Source: Sorangiineae bacterium NIC37A_2 (GTDB lineage Bacteria; Myxococcota_A; Polyangia; Polyangiales; Polyangiaceae). From it: a stretch of DNA of 64,000 nt. Positions within the stretch are counted from its first letter, which is position 1. The number at the start of each line of letters is the position of its first letter. The DNA is taken from the NCBI GenBank assembly GCA_002085155.1, contig NASX01000010.1:52238-116237 (forward strand), in the 5' to 3' direction. Shown in pieces: positions 17,315 through 25,543 of this stretch. A model generated the notes under the pieces. It was given only the letters and a program-made list of their open reading frames with translations, was not told where the DNA came from and did no database searches. The position numbers were made by a program, and so were the translations under genes.

Positions 17315-20039
17315 AGCGTCGGGACCAATCTTGCCACGCCTCTGCCGACCAAGCGTCGGGCGCCTCTCGCCCCTCCCGAAGCAATTCAGCCACGGGTGGG
17401 GCGAGCGCTGCTTGGGTGGGGTGAGTCAGCTCCAGGACGAAGCGCCGGGATTCGTGGGCGCGGCCTTCTGCCTCAAGGATCGAAAGGAGGGGCACCAGCG
17501 CCAACCATTGGAAGGGAAACTCGGATTTGCGCTCGGCGTCCGTTTCGCGCTTGCGGCTCCAGAGCTCAAGGGCCTGAAGGCAGAGGTAGCGCGCTTCCTC
17601 GAGGTCTCCGCGGTGGAGCGCGAGCCAACCCGCGCAAGCCTGGAGCGCACCAACGTACCCCCTTTGGCCACAATCGAGGGCGTACTCGAGGGTCATTGAG
17701 CCCTGACGAGCCGCCTCGTCGTGCATGCGCGCGCGCCTGTAAGCGATCGTGAGATAGGTGGCAATCCGGAGGGACAGCACCCCACCGCTCTCGAGCGGCT
17801 GTTCCAGAGCGGCCTGTGAGAGCACGCGTATAGCTTCCGTGCAATGCTCGGGCTTTCCGAGGAGCAACATGAATCCGAGCTCGAAGCGGGCCGACGCGAG
17901 CAGCTCGGGAGAGCTGCTTTTTCGTTCGAGGAGCGCCAAAGCGCGTCGATTGTGGGCGACGGCGCGCTCGGTATAAGCAAATCTCCGCTTTCGGGCCCAG
18001 GCGTTCGCGAGCTGAATATGGACTGCCGCGCGCAGCTCGGGTACCGCGGCTCGGCGCAGGAAAGGGACCGCCGCTTGAACGGTTCGGTACGCGCCGTCTG
18101 CCTCATGGTCAGCGTAAAGGGTCCAGGACGCGTCCAGGCGGTTGCGCACGCGCTCGCGATCGAAGGCGCGGCCCGTGCGCTGCGTCAGCTCAAGACGCTG
18201 GAGCGCCGTGTCGAGCTCCTCGAGAGACGCTCGGTGTTCGCCGGTAATCCGATGAGAGAGAGCGATCCTGCGCCGCACCTGGGCCTCGAGCAGCGCGTCG
18301 GCAGGGACCATCTGCTCAAGGAGCTCCGCACCCACCCGAAACACGCTGCGATGGTCCGCAGCGCGGCTGTGCCACGCGAGCAGCGATGCTCCGAGTCGAA
18401 CCGCGAGTTTTCGACCGCGGGCGTCCCCCGAGACGCGGGCGAGCTCGTAGGCTGCCTCAAGCTTTCGCAGCGCTTCGACCGGCTCTCGACGGCGCGCATG
18501 GTGAGCGGCCCGTCGAAGAAGCAGAAGCTCTGCGTGCAGCTCCGAGCTCGGAGGGACCGTCGCAGCCTCGGTCCGAGTCGAATCGGACGCAAAGGTCCAA
18601 GCACCAGAGGCTTGTCGCACCAGGGCGCGGCTCGCGGAGAGCTCCTCTAAGCGACGCTGAAGCTCTCGAGGCCTCCCCAAAGACCAGCGAGCCAGCCGTT
18701 CGACCAACTCTTCGCTGACAAGGCCCGCCGTCATGTCGCGAACTACACGTCTCGAGGCTTCGCGACCGAGCGCCCCGAGCCAAAAGATTCGCCTCGTAGC
18801 GTCCGTTTGACGCACCCTCTGCTCCCGCGAGGGATCGCCCAACCGCGTCCCGACAATCACAACATTCCCCCGAGCGAGCCGCTCCGCGCAGATCTGCTCC
18901 CAGCTCTGCTGGTCGACAACGTCATCGAACAAGAGGACCGGCGCAGGACCTCGTGCGTCTGTTGGTTCGTCGCCCGTCGTCTCCCACCCAGATCGTACCG
19001 GATGCCCTCGACGACGAATCCAGAGAGCCACCTCATGGAGCAGCCGAGTCCGACCGATCCCCTCGGCGCCGACCAACAACGCGGCGCCGCTCCCTAGGCG
19101 GAGTGTTTCCTCCAGCCAAGCCGTTAGCTCGTCCCAGACGACGCTCCGGCCCCACAAGCGGCTCGAGCAAATGACTGGGACAGTGGCGCACGGAGTCGGA
19201 TCGCCGAGAACCCGGCCCAGCGCCTGAACAAGGAGTTGCAGGTCCGAGAGGCGGTGAAAGGGGTCTTTTTGCAGCATCGCCGCCAAGAGCGGCAGAAGCT
19301 CGCTCGGGAACTCAGGGCAAAAGGAGGTGATATCGGGGACGGGCCTCTGCATGTGCTGCCGAGCCAGGGCGTCCGCGTCGTTGCCTTCGAACACCGGTCG
19401 CCCCGCGACCATCTCGAAGAACACACACCCAAGCGCGTAGACATCCGACCGCAGATCCCAAGCCATACAGCGAAGCCGTTCCGGCGCCACATAGCCCCAG
19501 GTCGCGCCGCGCCCGTCGGTCGGGGAAACGGAGAGCTCACAGGTTCGTGACGCCTCTCCGAAGTCGATCAGATGCGCTCTCTCTGAGGAGAGGACGATAT
19601 TGGGGGGACTGACGTCCCCGTGGACCCAGCCTCGCTCATGCACAAAGCGGAGCGTGGCCGCGACGTCGCGCATCACGCGGAGCGAATCGACGAGCGCAGC
19701 TCTCCCATCGCGGAGCCTTGACTGGAGCGTCTCGTGGCCGAGTCGAGGCATCACGAACCAAGGCAAACCGTCCCAACTTCCGGCGTCGATGACCCAGGGA
19801 AGCCCCAAGCATCGTCTTTCTCCCAGCGCTCGAAGGGCCTCGAGTTCGTGGTGGACTTTGCGAGCTCCGTGCGCGTTGAGTGCGACCTTTGCGAGCTGGG
19901 CTTCGCCTGCGGGATCCGAGCTCGCCACCGGACAGACGACTGAGTCCCCCCCGTGATGGAGCTCGACTTGGTAGGTCGCTCTCGAGCCCAACAGGACCAG
20001 GCGCCTTCCAAGTTCGAACCCTTGCCGCTCCGTCACCAC
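17280..20039 (-). CDS. Ser/Thr protein kinase fused to an ATPase and helical repeats
   Basis: 919-residue cytoplasmic multidomain regulator. The kinase domain (about 8-275) has Lys51, Glu65, catalytic loop HGDVSPPNIV (Asp142, Asn147), IDFGEAS (Asp159) and an APE motif at 185-187, so it looks active. A STAND/AAA-like ATPase follows. Its P-loop reads GAEGIGRT (324-331), with Arg330 where Lys is expected, and VLLFDD (368-373) is the Walker B. The remaining 500 residues are helical and TPR-like. This architecture is common in myxobacterial signalling. It is divergent from an FHA gene with only 31 bp between the starts, so phosphothreonine read-out by that protein is plausible. Confidence 0.9.
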   Translation of the reverse strand: MVTERQGFELGRRLVLLGSRATYQVELHHGGDSVVCPVASSDPAGEAQLAKVALNAHGARKVHHELEALRALGERRCLGLPWVIDAGSWDGLPWFVMPRLGHETLQSRLRDGRAALVDSLRVMRDVAATLRFVHERGWVHGDVSPPNIVLSSERAHLIDFGEASRTCELSVSPTDGRGATWGYVAPERLRCMAWDLRSDVYALGCVFFEMVAGRPVFEGNDADALARQHMQRPVPDITSFCPEFPSELLPLLAAMLQKDPFHRLSDLQLLVQALGRVLGDPTPCATVPVICSSRLWGRSVVWDELTAWLEETLRLGSGAALLVGAEGIGRTRLLHEVALWIRRRGHPVRSGWETTGDEPTDARGPAPVLLFDDVVDQQSWEQICAERLARGNVVIVGTRLGDPSREQRVRQTDATRRIFWLGALGREASRRVVRDMTAGLVSEELVERLARWSLGRPRELQRRLEELSASRALVRQASGAWTFASDSTRTEAATVPPSSELHAELLLLRRAAHHARRREPVEALRKLEAAYELARVSGDARGRKLAVRLGASLLAWHSRAADHRSVFRVGAELLEQMVPADALLEAQVRRRIALSHRITGEHRASLEELDTALQRLELTQRTGRAFDRERVRNRLDASWTLYADHEADGAYRTVQAAVPFLRRAAVPELRAAVHIQLANAWARKRRFAYTERAVAHNRRALALLERKSSSPELLASARFELGFMLLLGKPEHCTEAIRVLSQAALEQPLESGGVLSLRIATYLTIAYRRARMHDEAARQGSMTLEYALDCGQRGYVGALQACAGWLALHRGDLEEARYLCLQALELWSRKRETDAERKSEFPFQWLALVPLLSILEAEGRAHESRRFVLELTHPTQAALAPPVAELLREGREAPDAWSAEAWQDWSRRFTVEAARARYL

Positions 20040-20070
20040 TCCGCTTATACATTAAGCAAGGAGGTGCGGC

Positions 20071-20991
20071 ATGGGTTGGTTACGAAGCAAACGGTCCGGC
20101 CTCAGGGTCCCTCTCGAGAGCCTGCATCTCGTGGGCCGCAGTCCGCGCTCTGCGCTGCTGTTGACGGACTCGCGCGTCTCTCACGAACACGCCTCGCTCA
20201 GATGGGAGGGGGGAGTTTGGACGCTCCGAGACCTCGGGAGTTTGAATCGAACCACGAGCAACGGCCAGGCCCTCGCGCCTGGTGAGGTCGTCTCACTCCC
20301 GCTAGGCGCGCGCATCGTCTTCGGCTCGGAGGAAGAGTGCTGGATCCTCGAGGACGACGGTCCGCCCCAAGTGATGGCGGTGCCGCTCGACGACGGCATC
20401 GCCATGGTCGCCGAGGACGGTCTCTTGCCCTTGCCCTCTGCTGAGAATCCTTTGCTCACGATCTATCGGGCGCAGAACGGAACGTGGACCTACGAAGATG
20501 GCAGCGCCAGCGAACCTCTCACGGACCAAGCCATCATTCAGGCGGGACCCCTTCGCTACCGCTTCTGCCTTCCTCAGATCACCTCGCGCACCACACCAGT
20601 CAGCGGATTGGGAGGCCTCAGGGTTAGCAATTTACACCTTGAGTTTCTGGTATCGAGTGACCTTGAGCATATCGAGATCCTGGCCCGAGCCGGCGAGGCG
20701 ACACAGAAGCTGGGAGCCAGAAGCCACAACGAGCTGCTTCTGCTGCTGGCCCGAGCTCGCCGAAACGACCAAGAGCAAGGCCTTCCTGCCCCGAGCTGCG
20801 GTTGGCTTTCTCAGGACGAGGTGGCCCGGATGATGCGGCTCGATCCAGAGCACCTCAACGTCCAGATTTTCCGCATTCGAAGGCAGTTCGCGGAGCTGGG
20901 CCTCGTCGATCCCGGCCAAATCGTTGAACGCCGTCCGAAGAGTCGTCAGATGCGCTTCGGCGGCGTGAGCTCGTCGGAGACGAGGGCCTAG
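20071..20991 (+). CDS. FHA-domain protein with C-terminal winged-helix-like region
   Basis: 306-residue protein. The N-terminal 90 residues form an FHA domain that should bind phosphothreonine: LVGRSPRSALLLTDSRVSHE and then ASLRWEGGVW, LRDLGSLNRTTSNGQ. The C-terminal part (about 215-290, GWLSQDEVARMMRLDPEHLN then VQIFRIRRQFAELGL) looks like a helix-turn-helix of the type found in FHA regulators of myxobacteria. AAGGAGGT six bases before the ATG is a near-perfect ribosome site. Divergence from the kinase gene suggests the kinase or an upstream ligand controls it. Confidence 0.85.
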   Translation: MGWLRSKRSGLRVPLESLHLVGRSPRSALLLTDSRVSHEHASLRWEGGVWTLRDLGSLNRTTSNGQALAPGEVVSLPLGARIVFGSEEECWILEDDGPPQVMAVPLDDGIAMVAEDGLLPLPSAENPLLTIYRAQNGTWTYEDGSASEPLTDQAIIQAGPLRYRFCLPQITSRTTPVSGLGGLRVSNLHLEFLVSSDLEHIEILARAGEATQKLGARSHNELLLLLARARRNDQEQGLPAPSCGWLSQDEVARMMRLDPEHLNVQIFRIRRQFAELGLVDPGQIVERRPKSRQMRFGGVSSSETRA

Positions 20992-21322
20992 CCTCTCCCT
21001 CCGCGCTCCCGAAGCCGCCTCCGCCCGAGATGTACGAGGCGCCGCCCAGATCCCCCTCAGCGCAGCCCACGTACCGCTTGGCCCGACGCTCTCGATCGCG
21101 GACCGCGCTCCTCAAAATCGTCGCAAGAAGCCGCACAGGGCTCTCGAGCGTCGCGAGCGCTCCACGCTCAACCGGACGCGACGTCGCGTCGGTCATCAGG
21201 TCGTCGGCGTCGCTCGACCAGCCCCTTCGCGCACAGACCCTCTCGAAGGGTGCCCGGTGCCCTTGAAGGAGGGACGTGAGGCGCTCGTGGCGATCCTGCG
21301 GCGCACAATCCGGGGTCTTCAT
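20855..21322 (-). CDS. Sigma-70 region-2-like protein, truncated or degenerate
   Basis: 155-residue frame starting at an ATG with GGGAGG three bases upstream. Residues about 10-75 resemble region 2 of an ECF sigma factor: RLTSLLQGHRAPFERVCARR, SSDADDL, then SPVRLLATILRSAVRDRERR. No region 4 follows. The rest is Gly/Ser/Arg-rich, and the last 137 bases run antisense into the end of the FHA gene. It may be a decayed sigma gene or a small DNA-binding protein. The start is divergent from the protease gene at 21434. Confidence is moderate because the C-terminal half looks non-coding. Confidence 0.4.
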   Translation of the reverse strand: MKTPDCAPQDRHERLTSLLQGHRAPFERVCARRGWSSDADDLMTDATSRPVERGALATLESPVRLLATILRSAVRDRERRAKRYVGCAEGDLGGASYISGGGGFGSAEGEARPSSPTSSRRRSASDDSSDGVQRFGRDRRGPAPRTAFECGKSGR

Positions 21323-21433
21323 CCGCCTCCCGAGCGAGTCCATCGGAAAGCCAGTCAGGACTCCATGACAGCGGATGACCGCCCATTTCACCGGATAACA
21401 AAGGCCCCTGGGCTCGTCACAAGAGGTGGGCTC

Positions 21434-22351
21434 ATGCGTTATCTGGGAAGGAGAGGGTCCCTCGTGCCCTCCCCCCCTCGCATGCATCTCGACAAGAAGC
21501 ACAACTCCCTGAGCAGCAATCCCCGTGAAGAGTCGGGTGTGATTTGGCTCAACGCCGAGAAGTCCTATCCCGGTGGGGACGGAGCGCGCATCGAGCGGCT
21601 GCCGAACTTCCGGATGCGGACGACCGGATGGGCCAAGATCTTGCGGGCCGAGAACTGGGACGTGCCGGCCGCCGCGAGCATCAACTACGCCCTCCCCGAG
21701 ACTCTCTGCGCCTCAGACGACAGGGTCCAGATCCCAAATACCGCCCTCTTCCCCTACAAGTGCATTGCCAGGCTGTACATCACAGGCAGGAGCGGCGACC
21801 GCTGGGTAGGGACGGGATTTTTCATCAGTCCGCGCTGCGTGATCACGAACGGACACGTCGTCTTCCCGGATCGTGACTGGGCCCTCGAGATCGAGGTCGT
21901 CCCTGGCCAATGCGGAGAGCTCGCGCCTTTCGGTTCGCAGGTGAGCCAGGAGTTTCGTTGCGTCGAGGGCTGGACAGCGGGGCCCGTGGGCGATCCGGAC
22001 TACGATTATGGAGCGGTTATCCTCCCGGACACGACGCTCTACAGCCGTATCCAGGCCCACTTCGGGTTTGCCGTACATAACGATCCGGTCATCTTGAACA
22101 ACAGCGGCTACCCCGGCGACAAACCATTTGGAACTCAGTGGTACAATGCCGGGCCGGTCGTTCATCAGACTCATCGTCGCTTCCAGTACATGATCGACTC
22201 CGCCGGCGCTCAGAGCGGAAGTCCGGTCTGGGTGCCGGACGGTCGTGATCGAGTCGCCGTCGGAATCCAGGGGTACGGGGGATGTCCGAACTTCGCCATC
22301 CGCTGCACCGAAGACGTCGCGCTCAACTGGGCGAACTGGAGTCGAGCCTAA
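21434..22351 (+). CDS. Trypsin-like (V8/glutamyl endopeptidase type) serine protease
   Basis: 305-residue protein with a complete chymotrypsin-fold triad: His141 in FFISPRCVITNGHVVF, Asp191 in PDYDYGAVIL and Ser261 in AGAQSGSPVW. The spacing and the SGSP motif are like bacterial V8-type proteases. The 100 residues before the protease domain may be a propeptide. No clear signal peptide is seen. I chose the ATG at 21434 because GAGGTGGG lies just upstream; the frame is open from 21257, but that part overlaps the divergent sigma-like gene. The substrate is unknown. Confidence 0.85.
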   Translation: MRYLGRRGSLVPSPPRMHLDKKHNSLSSNPREESGVIWLNAEKSYPGGDGARIERLPNFRMRTTGWAKILRAENWDVPAAASINYALPETLCASDDRVQIPNTALFPYKCIARLYITGRSGDRWVGTGFFISPRCVITNGHVVFPDRDWALEIEVVPGQCGELAPFGSQVSQEFRCVEGWTAGPVGDPDYDYGAVILPDTTLYSRIQAHFGFAVHNDPVILNNSGYPGDKPFGTQWYNAGPVVHQTHRRFQYMIDSAGAQSGSPVWVPDGRDRVAVGIQGYGGCPNFAIRCTEDVALNWANWSRA

Positions 22352-22460
22352 GAGCGTTCAGCGCTCCCCAAGCTGGGCTCGACGAGCTGACCCGAGAGAC
22401 TTGGGAGGGCATTTTCCTGCACCTAGGAAGAGCCCCGGGGGCGTGGAAGACTGGGCGGCG

Positions 22461-23678
22461 ATGGCCAGCGCCTTCTCTCGTCCAACCTGGGCCGCGCCCG
22501 CGGTGCTCTTGAGCTCATGCCTCGCGCTCCTCCTCGCCTGCGGCTCGGAGAGCTCAGGCCTGCCCGGCGCAGACTCAGGGGGCGGGAGCTCGGGCGGCGC
22601 CACTGCGGGCAGCGGAGGAGCGCCGCCAAGCGGCGGGACTTCTTCGAGCGGATCCGGAGGAGAGCCGAACCAGGCAACGGGCGGCACGAGCAGCGGTGGC
22701 TCGTCCTCGAGCGGCGGCGAGAGCGCCTCGGGGGGGAGCGGTGGCCAGGCCCCGAGCGGAGGAGCTTCGAGCGGCTCCGGCGGATCGCAAGATCCCGGAG
22801 CCGGCGGGAGCGCGAGTGGTGGCAGCCAAAGCGTCGACCCCGGTCCTGAGCTCACAACGATCTCATGGGGGACTACTTTGCAACCGCCGGACGTGGTGAG
22901 CTCCGCGCGCGATTTGGCGAGTCAGCTCGTCGATCCGAACGCCCCGAACTACCGCGCCAAAGGCGACCAGCGCCGGACCTATCGCTTCGAGGCGGCGGGA
23001 CGCGACCTTCCTTATCGCCTCTCGGTGCCCTCGAGTTGGGACGGAAGCTCCCCGCTTCCGCTCGTCATGTTCTTGCACGGCGCCGGAAACGACGAGAGCT
23101 CCTACGTCGACGCGAACGACAAGCAGATGGTGAAGCTTGCGGAGGAACACGGCTACGTCCTCGTCTCACCCCTCGGCGCTGACGGCGCCTACGGAAGTTA
23201 TCTCCGCCTTCCTGCCGTCTTCGGAGAGCCAGCGGAAGCCGACAAGCTCGTCAGCGCCAAGACGCCCCAGACAGAGCACACCCAAGAGGTGAGTGAAAGG
23301 GACGTCATCAATGTCCTCGAGCTCGTCCTCGCCGAATACCCGATCGATCGCGCCGCGGTGTTTCTGACCGGCCACTCCATGGGCAGCGGCGGAACCTGGT
23401 ACATCGGCGGTAAGTACAGCTTCTACTTCCGCGCCGTCGCGCCCATGTCGGGACCCTTCATCCAAGAATCCGTGTACCCCTGGGAACGCATGATGAAAGT
23501 GCCGATGTTCGTCACCGAGGGCATCGACACGCCGAGCCTCACAGGCAGCCGAGCGCTCCGCGACTGGCTCCAGCAAAACGGGTACCCTTCCGAATACAAG
23601 GAGGTCCAAGCGGACCACACTGGCATGGTGCCCCTCGTGCTCCCGGACGTCTTCGATTTCTTCGATCGGAAGCGCTGA
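22461..23678 (+). CDS. Alpha/beta-hydrolase (esterase) lipoprotein
   Basis: 405-residue lipoprotein (LLLAC lipobox, Cys27) with a Gly/Ser linker of about 95 residues rich in SGG repeats, then an alpha/beta-hydrolase domain of the PHB-depolymerase/feruloyl-esterase kind. FLHGAGNDES supplies the oxyanion-hole segment and TGHSMGSGG the nucleophile Ser306. The final QADHTGM probably carries the catalytic His. The likely activity is hydrolysis of an ester, perhaps on plant-derived or polyester substrates, at the cell surface. I chose the ATG at 22461 because the signal peptide begins there; the frame is open further upstream. Confidence 0.85.
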   Translation: MASAFSRPTWAAPAVLLSSCLALLLACGSESSGLPGADSGGGSSGGATAGSGGAPPSGGTSSSGSGGEPNQATGGTSSGGSSSSGGESASGGSGGQAPSGGASSGSGGSQDPGAGGSASGGSQSVDPGPELTTISWGTTLQPPDVVSSARDLASQLVDPNAPNYRAKGDQRRTYRFEAAGRDLPYRLSVPSSWDGSSPLPLVMFLHGAGNDESSYVDANDKQMVKLAEEHGYVLVSPLGADGAYGSYLRLPAVFGEPAEADKLVSAKTPQTEHTQEVSERDVINVLELVLAEYPIDRAAVFLTGHSMGSGGTWYIGGKYSFYFRAVAPMSGPFIQESVYPWERMMKVPMFVTEGIDTPSLTGSRALRDWLQQNGYPSEYKEVQADHTGMVPLVLPDVFDFFDRKR

Positions 23679-23682
23679 AAGC

Positions 23683-24693
23683 TCAGCGACAGACGGATCC
23701 CTCGGGGTTCTTGAAGATCAGATCCACGATAGGACCGAGTCCGAGCCTCCGCTCGGCCCGGGTCGCGACCCACTCCGCGCGATCGTTCTCAGCGTCGATC
23801 CGCACTCCCCAGAAGGGTTCAGTACCGTAAGCGTGGAAGGAGTAGCGCACGTCGCTCACGAGCTCGGGGTCGTCCGGCCCCTCGGTGACCCAGTCACTCG
23901 AGAACCAGCGAATGAGCCTGTGTCCCCGCGCCGCGACGGGCCCCAGGTTGTCCGGAATCGGTCCCGCGACAGCGACGGAGCTGCCCTCGCGATAGCAGCT
24001 CGTGCCGATGTACGGGACGCGGATTTGGTCGATATAGATGCGCCCGTTCGCCTCGTAGAGCGACCGCCAGGTGACCTGATTCATGAAGGTCGTCACCGCG
24101 TCGCGCCGAGTCGCTGCGTGGCCCCGATCGGCGATGAGCTCCCCTTGGATGCAGAGGGCGCGGTGTTTCTGAAGCGCACCGAGGCACAAATAGGCGATGC
24201 TGAAGCCGAGCCCGATTTGCGCGAGGAGCCTCCGCTTCCGAAGAGCCCCCAGGATCACAAGCACGAGGAGCGGAAGCGTGTAGAGTGGATCCACCACGCT
24301 GACCCAACTCAAAGACACTCGGTAGTCTGTGAAGGGCCAGAAGAACTGCGTCCCATAGGTCGTGGCACAATCGAGCGGAGCGTGGGTGAAGTAGCCGAGC
24401 GCGCTGATGAGCCAGGCGAGACGCAGATGCTGTCGGATGTCTTTTCGGAGCAGCCAGGGCAAGAGCGCGATGGTCGCTCCGACGGGCACGAAGGAGAGGC
24501 TATGCGTGAAATGTCGGTGGTATTCGATCGCCAACAGAGAATCCGTCGAGCTCCGAATCAGCACGTCAAGATCCGGCGCCATGGCGGAGAGCGCCCCGAG
24601 CCACCCCACGACCCCCGGGCCCAGGCGCTTGTCCTCTCCCCACACTGAGAGCGTCGCCGCCGCTCCGAGCGCTGCCTGGCTGACAGGATCCAT
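23683..24693 (-). CDS. YdjM/DUF457-type membrane-bound metal-dependent hydrolase
   Basis: 336-residue inner-membrane protein of the YdjM (LexA-regulated, DUF457) family. The signature is in the N-terminal half: APDLDVLIR followed by HRHFTHSLSF, which supply the presumed metal ligands, and then YFTHAPLDC. Four or five hydrophobic segments follow up to about residue 185, and a soluble C-terminal domain of 150 residues comes last. Family members are predicted hydrolases with no established substrate. It converges on the esterase gene, with 4 bp between the stops. Confidence 0.85.
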   Translation of the reverse strand: MDPVSQAALGAAATLSVWGEDKRLGPGVVGWLGALSAMAPDLDVLIRSSTDSLLAIEYHRHFTHSLSFVPVGATIALLPWLLRKDIRQHLRLAWLISALGYFTHAPLDCATTYGTQFFWPFTDYRVSLSWVSVVDPLYTLPLLVLVILGALRKRRLLAQIGLGFSIAYLCLGALQKHRALCIQGELIADRGHAATRRDAVTTFMNQVTWRSLYEANGRIYIDQIRVPYIGTSCYREGSSVAVAGPIPDNLGPVAARGHRLIRWFSSDWVTEGPDDPELVSDVRYSFHAYGTEPFWGVRIDAENDRAEWVATRAERRLGLGPIVDLIFKNPEGSVCR

Positions 24694-24978
24694 GGGTCCG
24701 TCTTAGTCGATGAACGCCCGGAGAGTCATCCAGAGCTCAAGAAGCTCGACAATTGCGCTGGGAAGGCCGGGATGCGCTGAGCGCTCGCTGGGCGAGGTCG
24801 ACGCTCCGAACTCGGACCAATACCACTGCCATCACAGTTCGCGCTCCGGACGAGTGGCAGAAAGACTCTCGACTGTTGTCCAACGAGACGAGAAAACTCT
24901 GTTCGAAGGCGGCGCGCCTTGCGAGGGTGAGAAAACGGTGCAACGTTTTGGTCGGGGGAAGCCGGTGCTTTTTCGGTC

Positions 24979-24985
24979 GGAGGAG
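24979..24985 (+). promoter_or_regulatory. Strong ribosome-binding site of the split EGF/LRR lipoprotein
   Basis: GGAGGAG lies four bases before the ATG at 24990. It supports 24990 as the genuine start of the gene that is now broken. Confidence 0.75.
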
Positions 24986-24989
24986 ACCA

Positions 24990-25142
24990 ATGCTTGGAAC
25001 CTTTGCATCACAGTTTCGCTCTGCAGGCGTGCGCCTTTTTCTTGGTTGTGTGAATGCTGCGCTGCTCGGCGCCGTCGTTCTCGGGTGTGGCTCCACCTCG
25101 AGTGACCCGCCGGAAGACGGTGGAACCGGCGGGCTCGTATAA
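24990..25142 (+). pseudogene. 5' fragment of an inverted-segment EGF/LRR lipoprotein gene
   Basis: Reads as a lipoprotein N-terminus: a hydrophobic signal with VVLGCG as lipobox, then STSSDPPEDGGTGGLV and a TAA at 25140-25142. Real gene sequence ends at 25138, where the 400-bp inverted block begins, and the stop is produced by the inverted sequence. If the block is flipped, the frame continues from CTC through GTG AGC GGA GGC into the Gly-rich linker. As it stands it could make only a 50-residue truncated lipoprotein. Confidence 0.8.
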
Positions 25143-25538
25143 GAGCCCTCGGAATTTTCGCAGGAGGCGTCCTCGTGACAACCGTGAATCTCCAGCGAGC
25201 ACTCGTCGACGTCGACGCAGGCGTCTCCCTCGATGCGGAAGCCGACGTCGCACACGCATTGAGCTACCTGGAGTCCTTGGACGCAGGTACTGTTTTCGGG
25301 GCAGGTGAGTTCATCACAGCGTGTGACCCGTTCTGGAAAAATCGTCGGGAATTCAGCGAGGGGGAAGTCAGGACTCTCGGTACCGCCCGTGCCGCTGCCA
25401 GCTGAGCCGCCGCTTCCGCTCCCGCCCCCTCCCGCTGCGTCGCCTCCGGTCCCGCCGCTCGCTCCGGCTCCTCCCGAGTTGCTCCCACCGCCTCCGGTCG
25501 GTGAACCGCCGAGGCCTTCATTGCCTCCGCCTCCGCTC
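25139..25538 (-). pseudogene. Inverted 400-bp middle part of the EGF/LRR lipoprotein gene
   Basis: On the minus strand this block encodes, in order, a Gly/Ser/Ala linker, an acidic segment (SPDFPLAEFPTIFPERVTR), a Cys-rich EGF-like module (CDELTCPENSTCVQGLQVAQ, then CVCDVGF) and the first two-thirds of a calcium-binding EGF domain (DVDECSLEIHGCHEDASCEN, then SEGSY). It stops at Tyr exactly where the plus-strand continuation ECTCENG begins at 25544. It has no start codon or ribosome site of its own in this orientation. Its minus-strand extension past 25139 is merely antisense of the signal-peptide region. Confidence 0.8.
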
Positions 25539-25543
25539 ACCGA

